The notes under the pieces were generated by a model. That model had not been told where the DNA came from. It worked only from the letters and a program-made list of their open reading frames with translations, and did not search any database. The position numbers and the translations under genes were made by a program. Of a stretch of 64,000 nucleotides of DNA, positions 1 through 8,623 are shown in pieces. The stretch spans positions 186,001-250,000 of the forward strand of contig FOUN01000001.1 in assembly GCA_900114885.1 (NCBI GenBank). Direction: 5' to 3'. Source of the DNA: Psychrobacillus psychrodurans. Lineage in GTDB: Bacteria > Bacillota > Bacilli > Bacillales_A > Planococcaceae. The first letter of the stretch is position 1, and each line of letters opens with the position of its first letter.

Positions 1-7
1 TTTGACC

Positions 8-160
8 AATGTCTTTGCGACGAGTAACCGCAGGAGCATATGTTTTCGCAGGGACGAGGAGGCTGAAGCCAAGCCCACGGAAAGCGAAGTGGTGGTCCTT
101 GCCGATTTTAGTATACAACTCTATGCACCAAAAATTGAGATTGTCTACAGTCTGTAAGAA
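8..160 (+). repeat. Interspersed GC-rich intergenic repeat, copy A
   Basis: This non-coding element contains the core gacgaggaggctgaagcc, found four times in the window. From about position 53 to 155 it is nearly identical to copy B (4064-4165), ending in the same tract that includes tagtatacaactctatgca. Its 5' half (gcgacgagtaaccgcaggag, then a tatgttttcgcag stretch) instead resembles copy C near 40970. The copies therefore look like recombined modules. Short open frames across it are repeat artefacts. Confidence 0.75.
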
Positions 161-320
161 GATATTTTGTAAATATTCTTCTTTTTTCGATTAATTGTGA
201 GACTGACATAGGTATATACATACATATTTTTTACGTAAGAAATTCTTAAGAAACAGGTAAGAAAAAAGAGAACTTCATTTCTTATACTAAGGTAAGTAAC
301 AAATGAGGGAGGAAATTCAT

Positions 321-1244
321 ATGACATATCTAATCCGAACAAATCGGCTCACAAAAGTATATGGGGGAAAAGAAGTTGTTTCCGAAGTGAGCATGCATGT
401 AAAAAAAGGTGAAATTTATGGTTTTTTAGGTTCCAATGGTGCAGGGAAAACAACAATCATGAAATTAATTACAAATTTAATAAAACCAACTAATGGCTAC
501 ATCGAAATTTTTGGAGAGACATTAACGCATAAATCTTATGAAGTTTTAAAAAGAATGGGCACAATTATTGAATATCCTATTTTCCATGAAAATTTAACTG
601 CTAAAGAAATATTGGATCTCCATTGTGAATACATGGGCTATTACGACAAAAAGGAAATCGACCAAGTACTTGATCTAGTTAATTTGTCACATACGGAGGG
701 GAAGCCTGTAGGAGATTTCTCACTTGGGATGAAACAACGATTGGGCATTGCACGTGCAATTATTACTAAACCCGAATTACTTATTCTAGACGAGCCCATT
801 AATGGGTTAGATCCGAGTGGTATTAAGGAAATTCGTGATTTATTGAAGATGTTATGCAAAGAATATGGCATTACCATTCTTATTTCTAGCCATATTTTAG
901 GTGAAATGGAGCAAATTGCAGATACAATTGGTGTTATTCACAACGGCAGATTAATTAGTGAGCTTGCAATGTCTGATGTAAAACTTAGTCAAATAGATTA
1001 CATCGAAATGATTGTCGACGATGGAAAAAAAGCAGCTTTTATTTTAGAGGACAAATTAGCCATTGTCAATTACAAACTAGTAGAGGATCATTGTATCCGT
1101 ATCTATGAATCGAAAATCACACAGAACACTATTTCAAGGGCATTGATGGAGCAAAACGTGGAGATAAAGGAAATTAGCATGAAAAAAAATTCGTTAGAGG
1201 ATTACTTCTTAAAGTTAATTAACGGAGGTGAGATGAGTGCCTAA
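321..1244 (+). CDS. ABC transporter ATP-binding protein, BcrA/lantibiotic-immunity type
   Basis: This is the nucleotide-binding subunit of an ABC-2 type exporter, about 307 residues long. Walker A is GSNGAGKT (about residues 37-44). The signature is FSLGMKQR near residue 135, followed directly by Walker B LLILDEP and the D-loop GLDP. The C-terminal 90 residues form the variable tail usual in bacitracin and lantibiotic immunity ATPases. I chose the ATG at 321 because gaggaaattc lies just upstream; an ATG at 303 precedes that ribosome binding site and is rejected. The stop overlaps the GTG start of the permease gene, so the two are translationally coupled. No two-component system is adjacent, so the substrate cannot be named. 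Confidence 0.9.
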   Translation: MTYLIRTNRLTKVYGGKEVVSEVSMHVKKGEIYGFLGSNGAGKTTIMKLITNLIKPTNGYIEIFGETLTHKSYEVLKRMGTIIEYPIFHENLTAKEILDLHCEYMGYYDKKEIDQVLDLVNLSHTEGKPVGDFSLGMKQRLGIARAIITKPELLILDEPINGLDPSGIKEIRDLLKMLCKEYGITILISSHILGEMEQIADTIGVIHNGRLISELAMSDVKLSQIDYIEMIVDDGKKAAFILEDKLAIVNYKLVEDHCIRIYESKITQNTISRALMEQNVEIKEISMKKNSLEDYFLKLINGGEMSA

Positions 1245-1932
1245 TTTAATGCGTTTAGAAATGAAAAAGTATAAATTATTTTCATATATAAAGGGAGCAA
1301 TAATTGCCAATATCATTATAGCAGGATTGTTGGTAGCCATGCTGTTCATCGCGAAGGTGGAAGGTGACCTATTTTTAACCAATTATACAGAAGCCATAAC
1401 CATAATTGATACGATTGTAAGGGCAACCTTTATTATTTTTGCTGCAAGCTTAATTTCTAAGCTCATTATTGGTGAGTTTAAGAATAAAACAATTACCACA
1501 TTATTTTTATATCCTATTAATAGAAAAAAACTAATTACGGCAAAGCTTGCAATCGTAATCCTTTTCACATTCTGCTCCATTATCCTTTCTAATGTATTCT
1601 TAACAATAGTGTTCTCTTCTGTCACAAACTATTTTGATCTGATACCTGGCACATTATCAATCACTATGGTCACACAGCATACGCCTTCCATGCTGATGAA
1701 CGCGATTGCAGCATCAGGAATGTGCCTCATTCCATTATATTTCGGAATGAAAAAGTACTCTGCATCAACTACAATTATTTCTTCCATTCTCATTGTCATG
1801 ATTGTTTCTTCGAATAGCGGCAATTTTTCATTAAACGATATTATTATAATTCCAATATCACTAGCCATAATTGGCATTAGTATCGCTTACTTTGCAATCC
1901 GTAATATTGAAAAGACAGATTTAAAATGTTAA
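1237..1932 (+). CDS. ABC-2 type permease subunit
   Basis: This 231-residue integral membrane protein is the likely partner of the upstream ATPase. It shows about six hydrophobic helices, for instance near residues 20-40, 60-80, 100-125 and 200-220, and a short basic N-terminus. The GTG start overlaps the upstream stop codon region by eight bases and is preceded by aacggaggtga. The overall form fits the ABC-2 permeases that work with BcrA-like ATPases in peptide export or immunity. Sequence identity within this class is low, so the assignment rests mostly on gene order and topology. Exported substrate unknown. Confidence 0.85.
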   Translation: MPNLMRLEMKKYKLFSYIKGAIIANIIIAGLLVAMLFIAKVEGDLFLTNYTEAITIIDTIVRATFIIFAASLISKLIIGEFKNKTITTLFLYPINRKKLITAKLAIVILFTFCSIILSNVFLTIVFSSVTNYFDLIPGTLSITMVTQHTPSMLMNAIAASGMCLIPLYFGMKKYSASTTIISSILIVMIVSSNSGNFSLNDIIIIPISLAIIGISIAYFAIRNIEKTDLKC

Positions 1933-1950
1933 TAATTTGTAGTAGTTGGA

Positions 1951-1977
1951 AAGAGCTGCATTATTGCGGCTCTTATT
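1951..1977 (+). terminator. Intrinsic terminator after the ABC exporter operon
   Basis: The stem aagagctgc / gcggctctt has loop attatt and is followed by atttatt. It lies 18 bases after the permease stop. Confidence 0.7.
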
Positions 1978-2003
1978 TATTGATAAAGGTCTTTATCAAT
2001 AAA
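1976..2003. other. Perfect 28-base palindrome
   Basis: Two 13-base arms, tttattgataaag and ctttatcaataaa, are separated by two bases. It directly follows the terminator stem and has no T-run of its own, so it could be an operator or a second stem. Function unknown. Confidence 0.6.
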
Positions 2004-2186
2004 AGTAATTTGAATATCGAGTTAATGTATCCTTCCTCCTGTTGATGCGTGAGATATTGCATCTGCTGTTTAACTAAGGACAATGATTAATCGGGTTTCT
2101 ATTCAATTAGTATTACGGAACGACGCTATTACCAGTAGATAACTATTGATGGGCAAAAGGAGAGATTTTTTAAGGAGACGATGTAA

Positions 2187-2890
2187 ATGTTTATTACACT
2201 TATTTTCTCAGTTGGTATACTGATTCTTTTAAAAAGTAAGTTGGAATGGTTATTCGATTCACTTACGACTATTGCGATGGTTGCTTGGATATTTCAATCG
2301 GTCAATTGGAGTTGGGTCGAGGACTATCTCCGTTTTCTTTTATTAGCACTTCTCATTATAGCTTTGCTGTTCAAAGTACGTACTTCACCTTTTAGAATAA
2401 AATATATAGTAACGATCAAAAATTTACACTTGCTGTATATACATTACTTATACCTTTGTTTGGTATTATATTTCAACTGTTGATGTGGCGATTGAATCAC
2501 TTTTCCCTTTAAGATGGTACCTACTATATTGGGCAAGGAGGAAATCAAGCGCAAAAGAATTATCACCAGGCTTATCTAGCACAAAAAAATGACCCCAAAT
2601 GATCTATTTCCAAAGGAGAGGTGTAAGAATTTTAAAATGAATTACTAGATCTTAGAACACCAGATGCTAATGCAGAAAACCGACCGGTAATTATGTGACT
2701 TTATGATGTGAAAATACGACTGTAATTATTTACTTAGCCTATAAGAAAAAAGTTAGTGTAACATTAATCCAAAATGAGAAAGTAAATGTTGGAGGAAAAA
2801 TTCGAAGCGTAGGGATTTCAGAGAATATATTTGAACCACATTTGCATATTCATGCTGAAAAGGACAGGATAGTTTTCTTAGAAATTAAAA
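2187..2890 (+). pseudogene. Decayed membrane-anchored M23 family metallopeptidase
   Basis: A ribosome binding site (aaggagacgatgtaa) precedes an ATG and an N-terminal region with about three hydrophobic helices, including the segment WSWVEDYLRFLLLALLII. The reading frame then breaks repeatedly. The next frame gives YTLLIPLFGIIFQLLMWRLN, a stop, and DGTYYIGQGGNQAQKNYHQ. Another frame gives LDLRTPDANAENR, then GNYVTL, a TGA stop, CENTTVIIYLAY, and finally EPHLHIHAEKD at about 2833-2865. GTYYIGQGG, GNYV, CEN and EPHLHIH are landmarks of Bacillus membrane-anchored M23 peptidases, which cut peptidoglycan cross-links. The His expected in the YLAH motif is Tyr (codon 2740). At least two frame changes and two stops make it non-functional. 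Confidence 0.85.
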
Positions 2891-2892
2891 AT

Positions 2893-2914
2893 CCCATTCC
2901 TATGAAGGAATGGG
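2893..2914 (-). terminator. Intrinsic terminator of the YflT-like gene
   Basis: The stem cccattcc / ggaatggg has a 6-base loop. On the minus strand it is followed by a T-rich tract (atttttaattt). It lies 16 bases beyond the stop of the minus-strand stress gene and within the decayed peptidase gene. Confidence 0.75.
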
Positions 2915-2929
2915 TTGTACTTCTATTAA

Positions 2930-3250
2930 TTAGTTGTGAGCAATGATTACTAATTTGCCCTCATCAAGTTCTTTTTCAGCTGCTTCTGCCTCTTGTTTAG
3001 AGATGCCAGCTGCTTCCATTTTGTTACGAAGCTCATCTCCACGTGAGGTGAACATGTTTTTCATAGATTGTAAAAAGCCTTGTTCTTTCATGCCCACATC
3101 GGAAGTGTCGAGCGCATCATTGATATCGTCTGCTCGTTCTTTAAAATGGGCGAAAATATGAATATTGTCTCGAACGTATCCTTGGGTCTCAAGTTTTTCA
3201 ATTTCTTGTTTAGCTTGAACTGCATTTTCAACTGTTAGTTTGACTGTCAT
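2930..3250 (-). CDS. YflT-like general stress protein (heat-induced stress protein domain)
   Basis: This 106-residue cytosolic protein of the YflT/general stress 17M type has no known enzymatic role. The N-terminal half is a ferredoxin-like segment typical of the family: MTVKLTVENA, then a Q-E-I-E-K-L helix and a GYVRDNIHIFAH strand. The C-terminal half is charged and Ala/Glu-rich. I start at the ATG at 3250 because ggaggaattattc lies directly upstream. The ATG 15 bases earlier contains that ribosome binding site. A very good sigma-B promoter stands about 45 bases upstream, which agrees with the known general-stress expression of this family. It is a single-gene unit with its own terminator. 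Confidence 0.88.
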   Translation of the reverse strand: MTVKLTVENAVQAKQEIEKLETQGYVRDNIHIFAHFKERADDINDALDTSDVGMKEQGFLQSMKNMFTSRGDELRNKMEAAGISKQEAEAAEKELDEGKLVIIAHN

Positions 3251-3293
3251 GAATAATTCCTCCATTTTGTTTGTAATGTGTTCTAGTTTATAT

Positions 3294-3318
3294 TTACCCG
3301 GTAGTAGCGACTTTAAAC
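3294..3318 (-). promoter_or_regulatory. Sigma-B promoter of the YflT-like gene
   Basis: Read on the minus strand, GTTTAA (3318-3313), a 13-base spacer and GGGTAA (3299-3294) match the sigma-B consensus GTTTaa-N12-15-GGGtAt almost perfectly. The predicted start site is about 35 bases before the ATG. Confidence 0.85.
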
Positions 3319-3404
3319 AAAATCGGTTCGAATGAATCCAAATATGTGAAAGAAATGTGTGGTTTTGATATGCTTAAAAGAAAAAGAGAATGGATGTTAT
3401 TTAG

Positions 3405-3902
3405 ATGGAAAATAAATTAGATCAAGTAGCCAGCTTTAAAGCGGCAATGGGGAATTATCCTACTGGAGTCACTGTAGTTACAGCTTATAACAGCGACGGT
3501 AAACCTATGGGGTTAACCGTTAATTCCTTCGCTTCTGTATCGTTGGAACCATTATTAATATTATGGTCTATTGATAAAAGAGTATACTCATACGAAGAGT
3601 TTTTAAAAGTAGATAAGTTTACAGTAAATATACTAGCAGCAGATCAGGGAGATATTTGTAATTTATTCGCTAGTAAAGTGGAGGATAGGTTTGCTGAGTG
3701 TGAATGGTATAAATCAGAATTGAATTTGCCGGTGCTCTCTAATTCCTTAGCAACATTAGAATGTAAAGTATTTAACAAAGTTGAAGCGGGCGATCATACA
3801 ATTATGATTGGTGAGGTACTGCATATTCAAAATGCGGCTAAAGAGCCTTTACTGTATCACCGTAGAAATATCGGTGCAATCCCGACAGAATTTTATAAAT
3901 GA
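3405..3902 (+). CDS. Flavin reductase family protein (FMN-binding split barrel)
   Basis: This 165-residue protein belongs to the flavin reductase domain family that includes the HpaC-like NAD(P)H:FMN oxidoreductases. Visible hallmarks are the N-terminal AMGNYPTGVTVVTA, the GLTVNSFASVSLEPLLILW segment that shapes the FMN pocket, FTVNILAADQ, DRFAECEW, and GDHTIMIGEV near residue 130. Such enzymes supply reduced flavin to a separate monooxygenase, but no oxygenase gene is adjacent. The Shine-Dalgarno is weak (ggatgttattt), yet no better start exists. It may act as a general reductase or be part of a scattered system. Confidence 0.85.
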   Translation: MENKLDQVASFKAAMGNYPTGVTVVTAYNSDGKPMGLTVNSFASVSLEPLLILWSIDKRVYSYEEFLKVDKFTVNILAADQGDICNLFASKVEDRFAECEWYKSELNLPVLSNSLATLECKVFNKVEAGDHTIMIGEVLHIQNAAKEPLLYHRRNIGAIPTEFYK

Positions 3903-4012
3903 GTAAAAAGGATATCCTGGTGGATATCCTCAGCTTGACACCAAAGGTATTCTAAATAAAAGTATATATAGTGGAAACCTTTAAGGAGTTGTTTATAAGG
4001 CAAGGACCAACA

Positions 4013-4170
4013 CGAAGACTCCTGTGGGAACAGCTTGAGCAGAAGACCCCGCAGGAACGCAGTGACGAGGAGGCTGAAGCCAAGCCCACGGAAAGCGAAG
4101 TGGTGGTCCTTGCCGATTTTAGTATACAACTCTATGCATCAAAAATTGAGTTTGTCGACAGTCTGGGGAT
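4013..4170 (+). repeat. Interspersed GC-rich intergenic repeat, copy B
   Basis: The 5' part can fold: ctcctgtggg pairs with the ccccgcagga segment about 30 bases on. The 3' part (from 4064) matches copy A almost base for base. The element is bracketed by the aggatatcc sequences near 3908-3929 and by ggatatccttttgtct near 4169-4184. It may therefore have landed in the terminator of the flavin reductase gene. The remaining stretch to 4445 is A+T-rich; it includes a small palindrome (ataggtaaaatatacctat near 4281) and no gene I can see. Confidence 0.75.
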
Positions 4171-4445
4171 ATCCTTTTGTCTGTAATAGCATTATTTGAT
4201 TCATTGATGACGACTCTAATATAATTGAACTAGGTATAAATACTTTCAAATGAACTAAAAATTTTAAAAATATTCATCTATAGGTAAAATATACCTATAT
4301 AATTTCCCTTTTCATTAGCATTCAAAAGGTTCATTAATTTAGTAATTTAAGAGAATTGTAAGAGTAATCTATTACAATAAAAGAAGTGATTTTTAATATT
4401 TCAAACTTGAATATACAAATTAATAAATCGAAGAAGAGGGATAAT

Positions 4446-5363
4446 ATGGATTACCAACAAAGTAAACGCAAGAAAAATAATGATAATTTAGTAAGTAAAG
4501 AAGTATTCAACATTTCTTTATCGGTATTGAAAACATTCATAGTTGCACTAGTAAATTCTAGTGGAAATATTGTAAAAGCTAATGAGAAATTTTTAAGTGT
4601 TTTTAACTATTCGTTGGATGATATAGAGACTTTAACTATTGATATGGTAATTAGTGAGTCCTCAAACAAAGGTTTAAAAAACATTTATGAAAATCTCGAG
4701 AAGGATAAGTATTGGTCGGGTAATTTGAGACTAATAGATAAATTTAACCAACCAATAGATTCTATTGTTGATATTTTGGAATTTAGTGATGAGGGGGATA
4801 AAGCAAGGAATTATCTTTTAATAATACTTCCTGTCAATAGCTCCAACGAAGAAGAAAAGTGGAGAAGTTTAGCCTACACAGATGATCTAACTGGTCTTCC
4901 TAATCGTAGAAAATTTAGCGAATGCATCTCTTATCATATAGAAAAGAGTAAACAACAAAGTTCAAAATTTGGATTATTATTTTTGGATATTGATAATTTT
5001 AAGCACATAAATGATCAATATGGTCATGTAGTGGGCGATCAGCTTTTAAAGGAATGTGCATCAAGATTAGTGGAGGCTGTGGGCAATAGTGCGGTTATAT
5101 TTCGCAAAAGTGGGGATGAATTTTTAATTATTGTTGACGAAGTGGGAAAAATGCAAGATATTTGCGATTCTATTCAACATCAATTTACTGCTGATTTTTA
5201 TATCGATAATAGTCCTATTTCAGTCTATATAAGCTTAGGGGATAGTGTTTATCCAGACTGCGGGCTTTACGAAGAATCGTTAATCCATCATGCAGATAGA
5301 TTGATGTATAAACAAAAGAAACAGAATAAATCTAAGAGAGAATTTGTTACTCCAAAAAGATAA
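4446..5363 (+). CDS. PAS-GGDEF diguanylate cyclase
   Basis: This 305-residue soluble protein has an N-terminal PAS-like sensor (about residues 20-125; ALVNSSGNIVKANEKF) and a C-terminal GGDEF domain starting with DDLTGLPNRRKF. GGDEF enzymes join two GTP to make cyclic di-GMP. The active-loop motif is SGDEF rather than GGDEF; the acidic pair DE is kept, and the LFLDIDNFKHIND metal/GTP segment is intact, so activity is plausible. I start at 4446 because agaaggagg-like sequence (gaagagggataat) lies just ahead; an upstream in-frame ATG at 4386 lacks a site. No membrane segment is seen. The EAL protein at 41178-43196 could oppose it. Confidence 0.88.
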   Translation: MDYQQSKRKKNNDNLVSKEVFNISLSVLKTFIVALVNSSGNIVKANEKFLSVFNYSLDDIETLTIDMVISESSNKGLKNIYENLEKDKYWSGNLRLIDKFNQPIDSIVDILEFSDEGDKARNYLLIILPVNSSNEEEKWRSLAYTDDLTGLPNRRKFSECISYHIEKSKQQSSKFGLLFLDIDNFKHINDQYGHVVGDQLLKECASRLVEAVGNSAVIFRKSGDEFLIIVDEVGKMQDICDSIQHQFTADFYIDNSPISVYISLGDSVYPDCGLYEESLIHHADRLMYKQKKQNKSKREFVTPKR

Positions 5364-5552
5364 GACATATCTAATCCCACATTGGAACAATGACAATAAA
5401 AGCAGAAGTCCCCTAATAGCTTCAATAAGAAACAGAAGAGGACGGTAAAGGCGATTTTTCGTAATATACTCGAAGTATACATCTCCATATTGCTATGCTG
5501 TGCAACCAATATTCATAGTACATTTTGATGATCACAACGTTTGGAACTCTGT

Positions 5553-6692
5553 CTAGGAACGTTCAGCTGTTGATATAAGAACATTAAATAACTCAACAAA
5601 TGAATCATCTAGTTCTATTTCTAAGTCTTTCAATAATAATTGTTCATACTCGTGATACGTTTTAATTGCTTCGAATCGATTTTCCATTTTTATTAATAAA
5701 TTGATTTTTTGCTTAACTTTTTCATTTGAGTATGGATTTAACCTAAGGTAAGTTTGCAAATAAAATAGTGTTTTTGAGTCATCATTAAGCTGATAGTAAT
5801 CAATTATTTTATCTAAAAAAATCAGCATTTGATTTTGATATGCCTGTGCTTCTACAAAAGCCCAGTCGTACCTATTCAATTCCATATATTCACCTGTATA
5901 TAAATTGACTGCATTTTCAGCAATTTGAATATTTGTAACATCAAGTTTATCCAGGCTTTGGAGGTTTTTTTTCAATTCTATTGCATCACAGTAAATTGGT
6001 TCCAATGTGAAAAAGTAACTTTGGTTGGAGAATGTAATACAGTTAGAGTATCCAAGCTCATCTAAAGTTTTGCGTAAATAAGATAAGCATGTATGCAGGT
6101 GAATTTTAGACTTTTTATAATCTTGTCCTGGCCATAAACTTTCTATTAAAATATCACGATTTATATATGTATTAATATTTGTAAGAAAGAACCCAAATAA
6201 TTCCTTAACTTTGGCGGTTTTAAAATGAATTAGCTGACCATTACGGAATACTTGCAATTCATTAAAGCACTTAATGTAAGGTACAGAAGTAGAGATAACG
6301 TCAGTTCTATCTTCATGATTTCTAGATACTTCTACAGTTTTAGTTAATCTATTAATGGTTTTAAGAAGACGTTTTGTAGTAATTGGTTTTAATAAGTAAT
6401 CAATCGAGTTTAATTCAAATGCTTGTATTGCGTACTCCGAATGGGCAGTTACGAAGACAATCTGTATAGATGGCTGAATTGATAGGATAGCCTCGGCTAA
6501 GTCTAATCCATTTAAGTCCGCCATTTCAATATCTAAAAATGCAACATCCACATGATTTGTTTTTAGGTCAGATAGAATATGCTCTTGTGAATTGTATGTT
6601 TTAATAATATGTATGTTAGGGAATTCCTGTAATTTTTTTTCTAGGGTGAAAAGTGAAAGGTCTTCATCATCCACTAAAATTGTTTTTATCAT
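5553..6692 (-). CDS. Response regulator with SARP-like (BTAD) output domain
   Basis: This 379-residue regulator has a receiver domain (residues 1-120) with the acidic pair D8/D9, phospho-acceptor D54 in AFLDIEMADLNG, a T in FVTAHS and Lys in LLKPI. A winged-helix DNA-binding segment follows (about 150-235, including LWPGQDYKKSKIHLHTCLSYLRKTL) and then a helical bacterial transcriptional activator domain rich in TPR-like helices. The architecture is receiver, Trans_reg_C and BTAD. The start has a strong site (atggaggggatttt). No histidine kinase gene is adjacent, so it is an orphan regulator; input and targets are unknown. The 190-base gap to the cyclase gene (5364-5552) holds nothing recognisable. 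Confidence 0.88.
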   Translation of the reverse strand: MIKTILVDDEDLSLFTLEKKLQEFPNIHIIKTYNSQEHILSDLKTNHVDVAFLDIEMADLNGLDLAEAILSIQPSIQIVFVTAHSEYAIQAFELNSIDYLLKPITTKRLLKTINRLTKTVEVSRNHEDRTDVISTSVPYIKCFNELQVFRNGQLIHFKTAKVKELFGFFLTNINTYINRDILIESLWPGQDYKKSKIHLHTCLSYLRKTLDELGYSNCITFSNQSYFFTLEPIYCDAIELKKNLQSLDKLDVTNIQIAENAVNLYTGEYMELNRYDWAFVEAQAYQNQMLIFLDKIIDYYQLNDDSKTLFYLQTYLRLNPYSNEKVKQKINLLIKMENRFEAIKTYHEYEQLLLKDLEIELDDSFVELFNVLISTAERS

Positions 6693-7048
6693 AAAATCCC
6701 CTCCATTTATGGAAAAATTTTAAATTTATTTCTATTATAATAATATTAATAAGATTCATCAAATCTCTAAATAGAGAAGTTAATAAAAGAATAGAAAATA
6801 TACTATAACCTTTAGGGACTAAGTATTCTAAAGGTCAATTAGGTTATTTATGTTAGTAAAATGGAGGTGAAGGTGATTTGGATAAGAATTATAATTATAA
6901 TAGCTTTCCAATAAATTAGAGATACATAATTTGTAAAGATTATATATTTCGCAAACAAATGTGATTAAATTATTTTCAAAGTAAGTAATTCATACGACTA
7001 AAAAATCTCTTCAGATTTATATCTATTAGGGTGAAATTTCCTTATAAA
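6693..7048. other. A+T-rich intergenic stretch, no supported gene
   Basis: The region carries the leader of the response regulator gene on the minus strand. On the plus strand, a strong ribosome binding site (taaaatggaggtgaaggtga near 6858) stands before a 13-codon TTG frame ending near 6919. An overlapping 17-codon ATG frame is hydrophobic. Either could be a tiny peptide gene, but support is weak. Confidence 0.3.
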
Positions 7049-7786
7049 TTATTCCTTTGTATAAAAAAGCTTAAACATTATTTCTCTTTGTGGCACCTGG
7101 AGTGTATCGAACTTTTGTAAAAAGGCCTGTTTATCATAGGCTACGTGATGAATTTTAACCTCTGGTGTAATAGAACTTAAATCTACTATTGCATATGGTG
7201 CAGTATTACCTTTAGATACACCTAGAGAACCTGGATTTAAGTAAATTTTATACTCAGTTTGAAATAGATGTTCTGGATGGTTATGTCCAAAGCAAATGAT
7301 GTCTGCCGGATAATCACCGAACATCGTTTCCATATTTTCTAGCGTTGGTTCTAAAATGGAAAAAAAGGGCTCTTTTCTAATATGAGCATCACGCATATGT
7401 GTTTCTATATGGTAGTGAATTCCAAATAGACTGTTGCCGTTAATTTCTTTTACTAAAGTTCTTGGTAGTTGTTGAAGCCTTTGAACATTTAGGTCTGATA
7501 GACGTTTAGCAATCCATTCATGGTGCTCGCGAGTATGCATATAGCTATCGGGGTGTCCATCGCCTAAAATAAGGGATAGTATTGCCTCGTCATGGTTACC
7601 CGTAATCATTCGAACGTCTGGACGTTCAAATAGAATATCTAGAACCTCATTTGTATCTGGTCCCATAGCAATCATATCTCCAAGACACCAAATTTCCTGC
7701 ACATCTCTCCCAGCATCTATTTCGTTCAATACTGCTTTTAACGCAATTTCATTCCCGTGAATATCGGTTATAATTGCTATCTTCAA
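7049..7786 (-). CDS. Calcineurin-like metallophosphoesterase (YfcE/DUF2436-like)
   Basis: This 245-residue cytosolic phosphoesterase carries the dimetal centre motifs of its superfamily: D8 and H10 in ITDIHGN, D37 in GDMIAMGPD, GNHDE, and CFGHNHPEH with a final NPGSLG. The substrate cannot be read from sequence; relatives act on phosphodiesters or on diadenosine polyphosphates. The start is a TTG placed seven bases after aggagtga; no ATG is suitably placed. It is followed 13 bases beyond its upstream neighbour, the VTT-domain gene, which is co-directional, so both are probably cotranscribed. Confidence 0.87.
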   Translation of the reverse strand: MKIAIITDIHGNEIALKAVLNEIDAGRDVQEIWCLGDMIAMGPDTNEVLDILFERPDVRMITGNHDEAILSLILGDGHPDSYMHTREHHEWIAKRLSDLNVQRLQQLPRTLVKEINGNSLFGIHYHIETHMRDAHIRKEPFFSILEPTLENMETMFGDYPADIICFGHNHPEHLFQTEYKIYLNPGSLGVSKGNTAPYAIVDLSSITPEVKIHHVAYDKQAFLQKFDTLQVPQREIMFKLFYTKE

Positions 7787-7805
7787 AAATAATCACTCCT
7801 AGTGC

Positions 7806-8492
7806 CTAATCTAACGACTCCACTTTTTCCGTAGATTTCTTTTTGTGTTTAACGTATTTCACTAAATAATAAATAAGAATAGTCGCAAAAATAATGCCGA
7901 AGATGACATACTCATCTACATCAGATGATAATATTCCAGCAGGAATTAATGCTAGGACGAAGAAATAAAGGAAATTTCCAATTGCAGTAGCAATAGTAAA
8001 AGGTACGATTCGTATCGTACTAAGTCCAGATAAGATATTGATCAGACTAGTAGGGATAAAAGGGAAGAGTCTTCCCTGAAGTACATAAGCAAAACCATTA
8101 GCATCAACCTTTTCAATCAAACTTATATTGAATTTTTCGATAATAATTTCTTGGAAAACATAGCGCACACCGTATAATACGATGATAGAAGCAATTACAC
8201 TCGTGAACCAACTCCATAAAAAGCCGTTTATGAATCCAAATAAAGAGATATTTATCGTAATCACTAGAATAAGCGGGAATATAGTAAATGAATTTTGTAT
8301 AAGCATGACTAGCGCCATAAAGAATAGCGCATAGCCAATATTTCTTTCTAAAAATAGTTGGACCTCATTTATATCTCCGTGCAATAAAGACACGACAATA
8401 TCTTTATTAAATATGACGAAAACTATAATTAACAGCAAGCCGCCCCAAATAATCCATTGTCTTTTTGTAAGATGTTGAATTGTATTTTTCAT
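7806..8492 (-). CDS. TVP38/TMEM64 (VTT/SNARE-associated) family membrane protein
   Basis: This 228-residue polytopic membrane protein has about six hydrophobic segments. It carries the VTT signature region: FGFINGFLWSWFTSVIAS followed by VLQGRLFPFIPTSLINILSGLS, with the conserved G-R-x-F/P-F-x-P. Family members (YdjX, DedA-related) are linked to lipid scrambling or membrane homeostasis, but the bacterial role is not settled. The C-terminus is a short lysine-rich tail. The ATG has the site accaggtgacgttaacaa. It precedes the metallophosphoesterase gene in one transcription unit. Confidence 0.85.
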   Translation of the reverse strand: MKNTIQHLTKRQWIIWGGLLLIIVFVIFNKDIVVSLLHGDINEVQLFLERNIGYALFFMALVMLIQNSFTIFPLILVITINISLFGFINGFLWSWFTSVIASIIVLYGVRYVFQEIIIEKFNISLIEKVDANGFAYVLQGRLFPFIPTSLINILSGLSTIRIVPFTIATAIGNFLYFFVLALIPAGILSSDVDEYVIFGIIFATILIYYLVKYVKHKKKSTEKVESLD

Positions 8493-8623
8493 TTGTTAAC
8501 GTCACCTGGTCCTTCTCACATTTATTATCCAATCGTACCATTGTTTGAGGTTACAAAAAACTTTTAAACCTCTTCTTATCAAGGTATTCATTTGAGTTTT
8601 GTAAAGACCAATAAAGATGCATT

